From NCBI GenBank assembly GCA_934778215.1, contig CAKVOE010000003.1, forward strand, positions 10,903 to 74,902: a stretch of 64,000 bases of DNA, read 5' to 3'. The position numbers were made by a program, and so were the translations under genes. Every line of letters starts with the position of its first letter. Within the stretch, counting starts at the first letter, position 1. Positions 1 through 7,832 of the stretch are shown here, piece by piece. The notes under the pieces were generated by a model. It did no database searches and was not told the DNA's origin. It saw only the letters and a program-made list of their open reading frames with translations. The DNA comes from an uncultured Clostridia bacterium. GTDB lineage: Bacteria; Bacillota; Clostridia; Christensenellales; UBA1242.

Positions 1-31
1 AAAAACTTATAATACATTAATTCCCCCAAAA

Positions 32-460
32 TTAAAGTGCCCTTTCCATAATTATGGCGTCATACTGCCCCATATAATATTTTTTTCTTATTGAAATTTG
101 CAAAAAACCTAGTTTTTTATATAGTTTTATTGCACTTATATTGCCCTCTTTAACTTCTAGCATCAATTTTTTTACGCCCTGTTTTTTTAAAATTTCCATA
201 GCATCTATAAGTAGCCTTTCTGCAACGCCCCTTCGTCTAAAATTAATATCTGTTGCAATCATCATAACATCTGCACAGTCATAATTTTTTATGATGCTCA
301 AAAAGCCAACTATTGTACCCTTGTCAACCGAAACCAGCACCAAATAATTTGGATTAATTATTTCGCTTTTTATTAGATCCTTTTCTAAAATATCGTCCGT
401 TTGCATTCGTATATCAAAAATTGACTTGAAGTCATCTTCTTTTGCAACCCTAATTTCCAT
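32..460 (-). CDS. rimI: Ribosomal-protein-alanine N-acetyltransferase RimI
   Basis: GNAT-family acetyltransferase of about 142 residues. RimI-type enzymes acetylate the N-terminal alanine of ribosomal protein S18 with acetyl-CoA. The acetyl-CoA pyrophosphate-binding motif is visible as R-R-R-G-V-A near residue 75, followed by the expected helix, and the C-terminal half has the usual V-x-E-x-N...A-I-x-L-Y-x-K-L-G-F signature of RimI. An upstream in-frame ATG exists at 481, but the ATG at 460 has an AAGGGG ribosome site 5 bases before it, so I chose 460. It overlaps the end of tsaB by 11 bases, the common tsaE-tsaB-rimI order. Identity is firm at family level; the exact substrate is inferred from the neighbours. 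Confidence 0.9.
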   Translation of the reverse strand: MEIRVAKEDDFKSIFDIRMQTDDILEKDLIKSEIINPNYLVLVSVDKGTIVGFLSIIKNYDCADVMMIATDINFRRRGVAERLLIDAMEILKKQGVKKLMLEVKEGNISAIKLYKKLGFLQISIRKKYYMGQYDAIIMERAL

Positions 461-1049
461 TTGTTCCCCTTTTGTTTGCAAGTTGAATTTCGGCTTGGCT
501 AAGTCTTAAATACATTGGTTCAAGGTCATCAATAGAAGAAAAATCTGCTTCTGCAATTTTTTTATCCATCACTTTTTCAATGCTTCTTTCAACAATGGTT
601 GTGCCACCAACAATATCTTCAAATCCAATTATTTTTTTATCCTTAACCGAATTTCTCTCAACACAATTATAGTTTTCGTCCTTTTTTGTATATACAAAGT
701 TAGCGTATGCACCAATTACAGCCACCGCATCACTTTCTATTTCATTATATGAAAATAAGTCAAATGCGTTAAACGCAACAAGTTTAATCTCCTTTTTTAT
801 GCCTTCCAAAATGCCAAGTGCTGTAACAACGCCTACCCTAGAACCCGTCCAAGACCCAGGCCCTACACAAACTCCCAAGCATTCAATATCCAAAATTTGC
901 ATTTTTGCTAATTTTAGACACTCATCAATTGCTTCCATTAGGTGTTCCGTTCCGCTTGTTTTTGTTTTTATAACATTAAACTTTTTTTCGCCATTAAAAA
1001 CACATACCAATATGTCACTGCTCGAACAATCAAACGCTAAATATTTCAT
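450..1049 (-). CDS. tsaB: tRNA threonylcarbamoyladenosine biosynthesis protein TsaB
   Basis: TsaB is the inactive ASKHA-fold partner of TsaD; with TsaE it forms the complex that puts threonylcarbamoyl on A37 of ANN-decoding tRNAs. The 199-residue protein starts with the A-F-D-C-S-S-S strand-turn of the fold and has the hallmark G-P-G-S-W-T-G-S-R near residue 65 (usually GPGSFTGLR). It is slightly short at the C terminus relative to typical 220-235 aa proteins. The start has AGGAG seven bases upstream and the ATG overlaps the tsaE stop (ATGA), indicating translational coupling. The partner tsaD lies far away at 58.3 kb, so the t6A set is split within this window. Confidence 0.95.
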   Translation of the reverse strand: MKYLAFDCSSSDILVCVFNGEKKFNVIKTKTSGTEHLMEAIDECLKLAKMQILDIECLGVCVGPGSWTGSRVGVVTALGILEGIKKEIKLVAFNAFDLFSYNEIESDAVAVIGAYANFVYTKKDENYNCVERNSVKDKKIIGFEDIVGGTTIVERSIEKVMDKKIAEADFSSIDDLEPMYLRLSQAEIQLANKRGTNGN

Positions 1050-1465
1050 TTTCCTCTCCTAATAGTAATTTCCCTTTTGTTTTCGTCAAGTTTTTTTATG
1101 TTTACAATTATAGCATAGTTTGGAAAATTTTCAATACCAACACACTCCGGCCACTCTACAAGGCTTTTACCACCCGAATATAAATACTCTTCTGCCCCAA
1201 CCGCCATCAACTCATCGTAACTTTTTAGCCTATAAAGGTCAAAATGAAACAATGTGTCATCATAACTATTCATAATAGTAAAAGTAGGACTTGGCACTTC
1301 ATTTTTTATTCCAAGCCCCTTTGCAACACCCTTTGCAAACTGCGTTTTACCCGCACCCAAGTCGCCACTAAGCAAAACTATATCTCCCGCAACCAAACTT
1401 TTTGCAAACTTAATTGCAATGTTTTCAGTGTCTTCTAATCCGTTACTTATATATTTCTCTTCCAT
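1046..1465 (-). CDS. tsaE: tRNA threonylcarbamoyladenosine biosynthesis ATPase TsaE
   Basis: P-loop ATPase that drives turnover of the TsaBD complex in t6A synthesis. At 139 residues it is of normal length. The Walker A motif S-G-D-L-G-A-G-K-T is at about residues 33-41, preceded by the N-terminal threonine-rich strand, and followed by the family motif S-P-T-F-T-I near residue 60 and H-F-D-L-Y-R near residue 74, as in known TsaE proteins. The ATG lies three bases after the deoC stop and the gene ends overlapping tsaB, so it sits inside the pdp-deoC-tsaE-tsaB-rimI transcription unit. Confidence 0.95.
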   Translation of the reverse strand: MEEKYISNGLEDTENIAIKFAKSLVAGDIVLLSGDLGAGKTQFAKGVAKGLGIKNEVPSPTFTIMNSYDDTLFHFDLYRLKSYDELMAVGAEEYLYSGGKSLVEWPECVGIENFPNYAIIVNIKKLDENKREITIRRGK

Positions 1466-1468
1466 ATT

Positions 1469-2155
1469 TTATATCTCTCTACTTGTTCCAATTCGGCTAG
1501 CACCAATTCTTATTAAATTAACGGCTTGTGCTTTGGTTTCAACTCCACCAGAGGCTTTTATGCCACATTTGTCTTTTATAGCAGACCTAATTATATCTAC
1601 AACCTCCGGACTCGCCCCGCCATCTGCAAACCCCGTGCAAGTCATAATGTAATCAACCCTTGCTCTTGCACAAAGAATACTAATTTTTTCTATCTCCTGT
1701 TTTGTTAAAACCGCCGTTTCTATTACCACTTTCAAAACCTTTTTTCTGCACGCCTTTCTTAGTCTAGAAAGTTCAATTTTTAAATAAGACCAATCATTCA
1801 TCTTTATTTTTGAAAGTGTAATAACCGCATCTATTTCATCAGCGCCGTCTTTTATAGCCCGCTTAATTTGTAAAATTTTAGATTCTATGGTGTCCGCACC
1901 CAAAGGAAAACTTACAACGCTTGCAACCTTTATAGAACTTTTAAACTTGTAGTCTATAAACTGTTTGCAAAACTCCACATCTACCGGATTTACCACAACA
2001 CACGCATATTTGTTTTTGTATGCCGTACACAAAAACCGCTCCAAGTCTTTATGTGTTGCAACGGGATTTAAATTTGTAAAATCTACCAGTTTGTTTATAT
2101 TTTTTTCGTCTAAGCTTACGCCATAATCGTTTTTTAATTTTTTAGCAAAAAGCAC
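1469..2155 (-). CDS. deoC: Deoxyribose-phosphate aldolase-like protein lacking the Schiff-base lysine
   Basis: DeoC/LacD-fold TIM barrel, 228 residues. Active DeoC cleaves 2-deoxyribose 5-phosphate to acetaldehyde and glyceraldehyde 3-phosphate through a Schiff base on the lysine of the K-T-S-T-G motif. Here that position is methionine: residues 171-176 read M-T-C-T-G-F (codon ATG at 1643-1645). The second lysine (K200 in G-I-K-A-S-G-G) and the aspartate of the E-I-D-A motif (D109) are kept, as is the G-A-S-R-I-G-T-S phosphate-binding end. The start is GTG, 19 bases after the pdp stop. Family membership is clear, but aldolase activity is doubtful without the lysine; a regulatory or altered-chemistry role is possible. 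Confidence 0.85.
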   Translation of the reverse strand: MLFAKKLKNDYGVSLDEKNINKLVDFTNLNPVATHKDLERFLCTAYKNKYACVVVNPVDVEFCKQFIDYKFKSSIKVASVVSFPLGADTIESKILQIKRAIKDGADEIDAVITLSKIKMNDWSYLKIELSRLRKACRKKVLKVVIETAVLTKQEIEKISILCARARVDYIMTCTGFADGGASPEVVDIIRSAIKDKCGIKASGGVETKAQAVNLIRIGASRIGTSREI

Positions 2156-2174
2156 AGAACAATTTCACCCTACC

Positions 2175-3482
2175 TTAAAAAATAATTTTCTTTATTAATG
2201 GATTCAATTCTGGTCTTGTCTTGCCAATATTAAAACATTTTCTAATGCAAGTTACGGCAGATGCAAAGTTTGGATCGGTAATAGAATAATAAATTTTTGC
2301 GAGTTTGTCGCCCTCTTTAATTCTGTCGCCCTCCCTTACCAAAATGTCAAGACCAACATATCTATTAATTTCGCCACTTTCGGTGGCTCCAATTACATTA
2401 ATTGCTTGATACAGTCCCAATGTATCTACATTTGTTACAAAGCCCGTTTTGTCAGCAATAACAAAAATTGTATTAACTGGCGGAATCAACGAATCTAAAT
2501 CGTCAAAAGCAAAGGTGTCACCGCCGTGTGCTTTTACCATTTCTCTTAGTTTTTTGTATGCAGACTTGTTTGCAATTACTTCATCAAACATTTCCCCCGC
2601 CGTTTGACGAGATTTTACCCTTTTTGTGCTTAACAAAATGTGTGTTACCATTTCTTTGCACATATTATATAAATCGCTGTCAAAAAGTTCGACATCGCCA
2701 TTTAAAAGTTTTAATGCCTCTCGTGTTTCTAACATCGGGCCAATACTTCTGCCAAGTGGCTGGTCTAAGTTAGACAAAATTGCCGTGGTGTTAATACCCG
2801 CCATCTTTCCTATATTAACCATAAGTGTTGCAAGTTTTTCTGCTTGCACCTCATCTTTTAACAGCGACCCCTCTCCACACTTAACATCAATAACTACCGT
2901 TTTTGTTCCCATAACAATTTTCTTCGCCATTATAGAACTTGCAATAAGAGGAACACTAGGAACGGTACCCGTTTCTTCTCTAAACTTATAAATTATCTTA
3001 TCTGCTGGCATAAGTTTTTCGTTTTCGCCAATAACCGAAACCCCAACATTTTTTAAAATATCAAAAAATCTTTCAAAACTAATAGATGGCGTATACCCAT
3101 CAAAAACACTTAGTCGGTCAAGGGTGCCAAAAGACGCCCCAATATTTTTGGTGCTAAACTTAGCCACCTTGTATCCTAGTGTTGCAAGTACAGGCAAAAC
3201 AACCAATGTGCAAGCATCACTAACACCACCAGTGCTGTGCTTATCTACGGCGTTATCTACAACTTCCGAAACATTTAATCTAACCCCGCTATCTGCCAAA
3301 CACTCAGCATAGTTATATGCCTCACTAACGCTAAACCCACGATTGGTTATAGCCATAAGCAAAGCCCCAATTTGACTGCCCTTAAACTTTTCTTTCATAA
3401 CGCCATTTACAAAAAATTGAAGCTCTTCAAAACTAAGTTCTCCACCATCTCGTTTTTTTTCAATAAGTTCCAAAATATTCAT
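2175..3482 (-). CDS. pdp: Pyrimidine-nucleoside phosphorylase
   Basis: Nucleoside phosphorylase II family: uridine or thymidine plus phosphate gives the base and (deoxy)ribose 1-phosphate. At 435 residues it has normal length. The phosphate-binding D-K-H-S-T-G-G motif is near residue 80, and the base-binding R, S and K appear in F-R-E-E-T-G-T-V followed by L-I-A-S-S-I-M-A-K-K. The usual G-H-T-G-G-T-L-D stretch is changed to G-A-S-F-G-T-L-D, so this is a divergent member and its substrate preference is open. It is the first gene of the operon and has a good ribosome site (GGAG). Its product would feed a DeoC pathway, but the deoC next to it appears catalytically impaired. Confidence 0.88.
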   Translation of the reverse strand: MNILELIEKKRDGGELSFEELQFFVNGVMKEKFKGSQIGALLMAITNRGFSVSEAYNYAECLADSGVRLNVSEVVDNAVDKHSTGGVSDACTLVVLPVLATLGYKVAKFSTKNIGASFGTLDRLSVFDGYTPSISFERFFDILKNVGVSVIGENEKLMPADKIIYKFREETGTVPSVPLIASSIMAKKIVMGTKTVVIDVKCGEGSLLKDEVQAEKLATLMVNIGKMAGINTTAILSNLDQPLGRSIGPMLETREALKLLNGDVELFDSDLYNMCKEMVTHILLSTKRVKSRQTAGEMFDEVIANKSAYKKLREMVKAHGGDTFAFDDLDSLIPPVNTIFVIADKTGFVTNVDTLGLYQAINVIGATESGEINRYVGLDILVREGDRIKEGDKLAKIYYSITDPNFASAVTCIRKCFNIGKTRPELNPLIKKIIF

Positions 3483-3511
3483 AATTTTTCTCCGAATAAT
3501 TTTCTACAATA

Positions 3512-3540
3512 AGTATAGCAAAATCGTTTGCAAAAATCAA
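3512..3540 (-). promoter_or_regulatory. Promoter for pdp-deoC-tsaEB-rimI operon
   Basis: On the minus strand TTGATT (3535-3540) and TATACT (3512-3517) are separated by 17 bases, a good sigma-A type match about 30 bases upstream of the pdp start. Confidence 0.6.
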
Positions 3541-3633
3541 AGAAAATAAACACCTTTAAAAAAGCACTAAATAATTTTTACCGACTAATTTTTGTGGCTT
3601 TGTCTATAATTTGGTAAGGAGATATATTAATTT

Positions 3634-4464
3634 ATGCAAAAAACCAAACTATCAAAAATAATAGACCTGTTTTTTTGCTTTGTAGCCACAATAATTTTAA
3701 CCATTTTAATAGTAAATAGTATTTTTAAAGCAAAAACATTCAGTTTAATAATTGGGAGTATATTAGGGTCGCTAATCTTTTTACTAGAAGTGAAACTATT
3801 ACACATTCAATCAGAACGCAAAAGTATAAAAGGAACCGAAGAAGCCTTGCTAAAATTAACCTTTGAAAGCCTTTCGGTATTAAACCCACAAGCCATGCAA
3901 AAACTACTAATTAACGCATTATCAAACAATCCCATCTTTTGCGTAAAAAAGGTAGAAGATTTTATTTTAGTTACAAACACTACTTCCGCTAGCACCTTTG
4001 CTATCGGCTTTGATTTTTTGCAAGAAGTTGTAAACTCCCCCACGCTTTTTAAATTTTTAAACAACACCAAAATTAAAAATGCCTCAAAATATATTTTTTT
4101 AGCAAAAGACTACACAAAAAACGCCAGCCTTCTAAATTCGTCCCAACCCGCCCTTGTTTTATTTGACAGCGAAGACACCTACAACTTGTTTAAACTTATT
4201 AATCTTTCGGTTCCATCAAATAGCACCCTTAAAAAAAGGAACAGAAAAGAAGAATTAAAACTGGTCTTTTCTAAAATAAATATTAGAAAATTTTTATTAG
4301 TTTCAATTCTTCTTTTAATAATTAGTTTTTTTACGCCACTAAAAATTTATTATAGAATTTTTTCTGCTATAAGTTTTTTATTGTTTTTAATTTGCGCCTT
4401 ATTAAAACCCGCTAAGTCAAAAGCCAAAAACTCGCTATCGCCCGAAAATCTATTAAATTTATAA
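3634..4464 (+). CDS. Unknown membrane protein with four predicted helices
   Basis: I do not recognise this 276-residue protein. Two hydrophobic segments lie near the N terminus (about 10-30 and 34-52), a soluble alpha/beta region of roughly 160 residues follows, and two more hydrophobic segments sit at about 218-236 and 238-256 before a basic tail. The central part has alternating hydrophobic strands such as Y-I-F-L-A-K and A-L-V-L-F-D, which could be a small alpha/beta domain, but no catalytic motif is visible. AAGGAG lies 12 bases before the ATG and a TATAAT box is at 3605-3610. The gene is alone on the plus strand and ends flush against the convergent gene that follows. Confidence 0.7.
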   Translation: MQKTKLSKIIDLFFCFVATIILTILIVNSIFKAKTFSLIIGSILGSLIFLLEVKLLHIQSERKSIKGTEEALLKLTFESLSVLNPQAMQKLLINALSNNPIFCVKKVEDFILVTNTTSASTFAIGFDFLQEVVNSPTLFKFLNNTKIKNASKYIFLAKDYTKNASLLNSSQPALVLFDSEDTYNLFKLINLSVPSNSTLKKRNRKEELKLVFSKINIRKFLLVSILLLIISFFTPLKIYYRIFSAISFLLFLICALLKPAKSKAKNSLSPENLLNL

Positions 4465-5676
4465 TTATTCTTCAAAGCGTTTCATATCGGCCTTTTTTAG
4501 TAATTTTTGAACCAAATCATCGTCATCTACTTCGGCATCTACAAAGGTTCTTTTTGCTTTAACCGATAGCGTTACCGCATCTAAGTCATTCATAGCACCA
4601 AGCACGCAAATGGTAACAATGTCTTTGTCTTTTTTAATTTTGTCGTAAATTTTATCTCTTTCGGTCGATAATTCAGCGTCTACTGCACCCATAAGTTTGC
4701 TTTTTAGATAGTCATAAAAAATATTTAATGATTGAACTTGTTCCTTTCTTAATTTTGCTGGCAAGGTGTCTATAATGTATGATATACCAAACCTGCCATT
4801 TAGGTATTGCCCAAAAGAATTTATAACAGTTAAATATCTTTTGGCAACCTTAGTATCAAAGATACTTAACTCCATCTCATTGTCAACCAAAAACTTTTTC
4901 ATATATTCTATCAACTCATAAACCGTTTTATAAAAACTTGCAAGCACTTCTAATATGAATTTGTTTTTTTCAAGCACCATGGTAGAATCTAGTTTGCCAC
5001 CAAATCTTTCTGCAAGGTTGGTGTTTACCGCCATAACCCCGTTTTCAATAATTTGTGCGTACACACCCTCATCTAAACCAATAAAGCCTTTAAATGCAGT
5101 TAAATCCTTTACGGCAAGCGTTTGAATTTGCTCGGTAAAATCTTGTACGCTAGAATCAAATGTAGACTTATAGTTATTATAACTATCGCTAGCATCATTA
5201 AACAATTTGGTGTATTTATCTAATTCCTTTAAAATAGACTCGCACTCAATAGAATCATTTAGCGTATCGGTATGCTTTGCAACCAACAATTTAGAACAAA
5301 CTTGCATACCATCACTATCCAATGCGTCCAAACTCTTTTTAAACTCCGCCTCAATTTCTGCAATTTCTTCCATACGGTTTTTGATAACTTCTTTTTTTCG
5401 TGACAAAAGTTCATCTACTGCTACCCTATCACTTTCACGCTGTTCGAGATTTGCCCTAAAATATTCTATATTGGTGCAAACAGGTATAATTTGCGTAATG
5501 TCATCTAGTAGTTCTTTTACTGCCAAAAGAACATCTTCGCCCAAACAAATTTGCATACCAGAAAATATTGCCATAATTTCGGGGCTAGATAAAGTTCGTT
5601 TAGAAAACTCATAAATAGAACTTGGTAGAATTCGGCTACCTATTTTATCTTGAAAATAAATATTTGTGTAATCCAT
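4465..5676 (-). CDS. Unknown helical, coiled-coil protein
   Basis: Unrecognised protein of 403 residues, almost wholly alpha-helical, with charged heptad-like stretches around residues 70-190 and no membrane segment or signal peptide. I chose the ATG at 5676 because GGAG lies nine bases upstream; a longer frame to 5712 has no ribosome site. The end is rich in acidic residues (D-D-D-D-L-V). It is monocistronic, convergent with the membrane-protein gene and divergent from the tRNA-Met/tRNA-Glu pair. A structural or cytoplasmic scaffold role is only a guess. Confidence 0.7.
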   Translation of the reverse strand: MDYTNIYFQDKIGSRILPSSIYEFSKRTLSSPEIMAIFSGMQICLGEDVLLAVKELLDDITQIIPVCTNIEYFRANLEQRESDRVAVDELLSRKKEVIKNRMEEIAEIEAEFKKSLDALDSDGMQVCSKLLVAKHTDTLNDSIECESILKELDKYTKLFNDASDSYNNYKSTFDSSVQDFTEQIQTLAVKDLTAFKGFIGLDEGVYAQIIENGVMAVNTNLAERFGGKLDSTMVLEKNKFILEVLASFYKTVYELIEYMKKFLVDNEMELSIFDTKVAKRYLTVINSFGQYLNGRFGISYIIDTLPAKLRKEQVQSLNIFYDYLKSKLMGAVDAELSTERDKIYDKIKKDKDIVTICVLGAMNDLDAVTLSVKAKRTFVDAEVDDDDLVQKLLKKADMKRFEE

Positions 5677-5798
5677 TGCGGTATCTCCAAAAATACTAAC
5701 TATATTATACAATAATTTTCTGTATTCACAAAGTAAGTTTGTGGCAATATTGAAACAAAATTAAAATTTTAAAATTTATGAAAAATTTTAAAAAATCA

Positions 5799-5827
5799 TT
5801 GACATTAATTCTTTTTTAGTGTATAAT
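5799..5827 (+). promoter_or_regulatory. Promoter for tRNA-Met and tRNA-Glu
   Basis: TTGACA at 5799-5804 and TATAAT at 5822-5827 with a 17-base spacer, a full consensus promoter 20 bases before the first tRNA. Confidence 0.85.
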
Positions 5828-5846
5828 TTTTTTCGTTACTGGTTTT

Positions 5847-5923
5847 GGCGGTGTAGCTCAGTTGGCTAGAGCGTCCGGTTCATACCCGGCAGGTCAATGG
5901 TTCGAATCCGTTCACCGCTACCA
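5847..5923 (+). tRNA. tRNA-Met (anticodon CAT), elongator type
   Basis: Cloverleaf can be drawn by hand: acceptor GGCGGTG pairs with CACCGCT (G-U at the top), D arm GCTC...GAGC, anticodon loop TTCATAC with CAT at 5881-5883, T arm with GGTTCGAAT, and an encoded CCA end. The paired first base argues against an initiator. A lysidine-modified tRNA-Ile(CAT) cannot be fully excluded by eye. Confidence 0.93.
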
Positions 5924-5937
5924 CACAATTTTACCAC

Positions 5938-6012
5938 GGCCCCGTGGTCAAGAGGTTAAGACATCGCCCTTTCACGGCGGTATCATGGGTTCGATTCCCG
6001 TCGGGGTCACCA
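5938..6012 (+). tRNA. tRNA-Glu (anticodon TTC)
   Basis: Acceptor GGCCCCG pairs with CGGGGTC, anticodon loop CTTTCAC holds TTC at 5971-5973, T loop is GGTTCGATTCC and CCA is encoded. It is 14 bases after tRNA-Met and is followed at once by a terminator, so the two form one transcript. Confidence 0.96.
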
Positions 6013-6048
6013 AAAAATTCCTAACTACTTAGTAGTTAGGAATTTTTT
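6012..6048 (+). terminator. Rho-independent terminator after tRNA-Glu
   Basis: Long inverted repeat ATTCCTAACTAC/GTAGTTAGGAAT flanked by A and T runs; works for the tRNA transcript. Confidence 0.85.
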
Positions 6049-6175
6049 ATGAAATAAAAACCACCAGCCGTGCTGTTGAGAAACAAAGAGCTTAAGCTAT
6101 GCATAAATAAAAAATCCCTCCTAAGTTAAAATAGTGTTGCGGACACAAATAATTAACAGGAGAAATTTTTTGTTC

Positions 6176-6361
6176 ATGAACAAAAGTAGTATAACACATA
6201 CAAACCGGAATTGCAAATATCATATAGTATTTGTGCCAAAGTATAGAAGAAAAGCAATATATGGGGAATTAAAAAAGTTGTCGTTTTTCCACCACTCGGA
6301 GAAGACATTAAGTTTATCAAAAATCATTCCATTTAAACTCGCAGACACAATCGAAAAATAA
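6176..6361 (+). pseudogene. Truncated IS200/IS605-family transposase TnpA remnant
   Basis: The first 33 or so codons match the N terminus of IS200 TnpA tyrosine-HUH transposases, with the typical K-Y-H-I-V-F-V-P-K-Y-R-R-K and I-Y-G-E. After that the frame is unrelated and stops at 6361: the HUH motif (H-x-H), the catalytic tyrosine and most of the 140-150 aa protein are missing. Upstream, 6060-6110 has two short palindromes (CAGCCGTGCTG and AGCTTAAGCT) that may be remains of the left-end hairpins. The element sits just past the tRNA terminator. It cannot move by itself. Confidence 0.85.
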
Positions 6362-6376
6362 CATCTTAAATTTTGC

Positions 6377-6427
6377 AAAAAAAGATAGAAGCCAAGTAAC
6401 ACCGCTCTTCACTTCTATCTTTTTTTT
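6377..6427 (-). terminator. Hairpin terminator at the end of gatB
   Basis: AAAGATAGAAG pairs with CTTCTATCTTT around an 18-20 base loop, with T runs on both strands; it overlaps the gatB stop and ends the aspS-gatCAB transcript, possibly also serving the plus strand. Confidence 0.75.
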
Positions 6428-7832
6428 AAAACATTTTTTGTATCAATTCTTTAACTGTTTGACCATCAGCTTTGCCTTGTGTGTTTTTCATTACATAGCC
6501 AATGATAAACGATTGAACTTTGGGGTCGGTTTTGAAATCTTCAACCGCCTTTGGATTTTCTTGCTTAAATCTATTCAAAAACTCAATAATCTGTGCTTCG
6601 GTTATTGTTGAAATCAAATTGAGCTCTTTTGCCAAAATTTCTGCAGAATTGTGTGTTTTTTCAATTTCATCAATCAAGATTATTCCATTTGCTTTGGTAA
6701 TTTTTTTATCTTCAACCATTTTCACAATGTCGGCAAGATCTTGCTCTGAAATTGAAAATTTTGAACTTCCTGTTTCTTTAATTCTTCTCAAAAATTCAGT
6801 TAGAATCCAGTTTGAAATCTTTTTTGGATTGTTGTAAATTTTAACACAAGTTTCAAAATAATCTGAAATATATCTATCTGTGGTAAGAAGTTCCGCTTCG
6901 GATTGAGACAACATAAACTCTTGCATATATTTTTTGCGTCTTTCATTTGGAAGCACTGGAATTTGCTTTTTTAATTCTTCAACATCAGCCATGGAAATTT
7001 TTATTGGCAAAATATCTGGGTCTGGAAAATAGCGGTAATCTTGTGTTTCTTCTTTTGAGCGAAGTGCAAAGTTTTCACCCAAGTCGTCATTCCATTTTCT
7101 TGTTTCTTGAAAAACCACACCGCCATTAGAAAGGATTTCTTTTTGTCTTTGAATTTCAAAAGCAATTGCGGATGAAATACTTTTAAATGAGTTAAGGTTT
7201 TTCATTTCAGTTCTTGTACCAAACTTTGTTGAACCCTTTGGTTTCAACGAAAGGTTGACATCGCAACGCATTCCGCCTTCTTCCATTTTGCAGTTTGCAA
7301 TATCGGCAAACACCAACGCTTCCCTAATTTTTCTCAAAAACTCGCAAACTTCTTCAGCATTTGAGAACACTGGTTCAGTTACAATTTCAATAAGCGGAGT
7401 TCCGCCACGATTATAATCAACCAAAGTCCCAACCATTTTTGAAATATGATTTAATTTTCCAGCATCTTCTTCCAAGTGAATTCTGTTAAGCGCCTTAAAT
7501 TCGCCATTATCAAGAGTGATACCGCCACCCAAACAAATTGGGTGAGCAAGTTGAGAAATCTGATATGCTTTTGATAGGTCAGGATAGAAATAGTTTTTTC
7601 TTTCCATAACAGCATAGTCATTTATTTTGCAACCAAAGCACAGACCTGCTTTTATGCAAAGTTCAACGGCTTTTTTGTTTATAATTGGAAGCGCCCCCGG
7701 CATACCTGTGCAAACAGGACAAGTGTTTGAGTTTGGCTCTGCACCAAACTCATTCTTGCACGAGCAAAAAACTTTTGTCTTGGTTTTGAGTTCTGCATGA
7801 ATTTCGAGACCAATAACAACATCAAAATCCAT
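6426..7832 (-). CDS. gatB: Asp-tRNA(Asn)/Glu-tRNA(Gln) amidotransferase subunit B
   Basis: GatB is the tRNA-binding kinase subunit of GatCAB, which phosphorylates and amidates misacylated Asp-tRNA(Asn) or Glu-tRNA(Gln). The 468-residue protein begins with the family signature V-I-G-L-E-I-H-A-E-L, has zinc-binding Cys pairs near residues 23-41 (C-S-C-K...C-P-V-C), the Y-x-Y-P-D-L stretch, and a C-terminal YqeY-like tail domain. It follows gatA directly (stop and ATG abut). Its place with aspS points to Asn-tRNA(Asn) synthesis as a main duty. Confidence 0.97.
   Translation of the reverse strand: MDFDVVIGLEIHAELKTKTKVFCSCKNEFGAEPNSNTCPVCTGMPGALPIINKKAVELCIKAGLCFGCKINDYAVMERKNYFYPDLSKAYQISQLAHPICLGGGITLDNGEFKALNRIHLEEDAGKLNHISKMVGTLVDYNRGGTPLIEIVTEPVFSNAEEVCEFLRKIREALVFADIANCKMEEGGMRCDVNLSLKPKGSTKFGTRTEMKNLNSFKSISSAIAFEIQRQKEILSNGGVVFQETRKWNDDLGENFALRSKEETQDYRYFPDPDILPIKISMADVEELKKQIPVLPNERRKKYMQEFMLSQSEAELLTTDRYISDYFETCVKIYNNPKKISNWILTEFLRRIKETGSSKFSISEQDLADIVKMVEDKKITKANGIILIDEIEKTHNSAEILAKELNLISTITEAQIIEFLNRFKQENPKAVEDFKTDPKVQSFIIGYVMKNTQGKADGQTVKELIQKMF

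Noticed and set aside
6134..6175. Longer N terminus of the IS200 remnant
   Set aside because: TnpA similarity starts at the ATG at 6176; upstream codons look like the element's left end.
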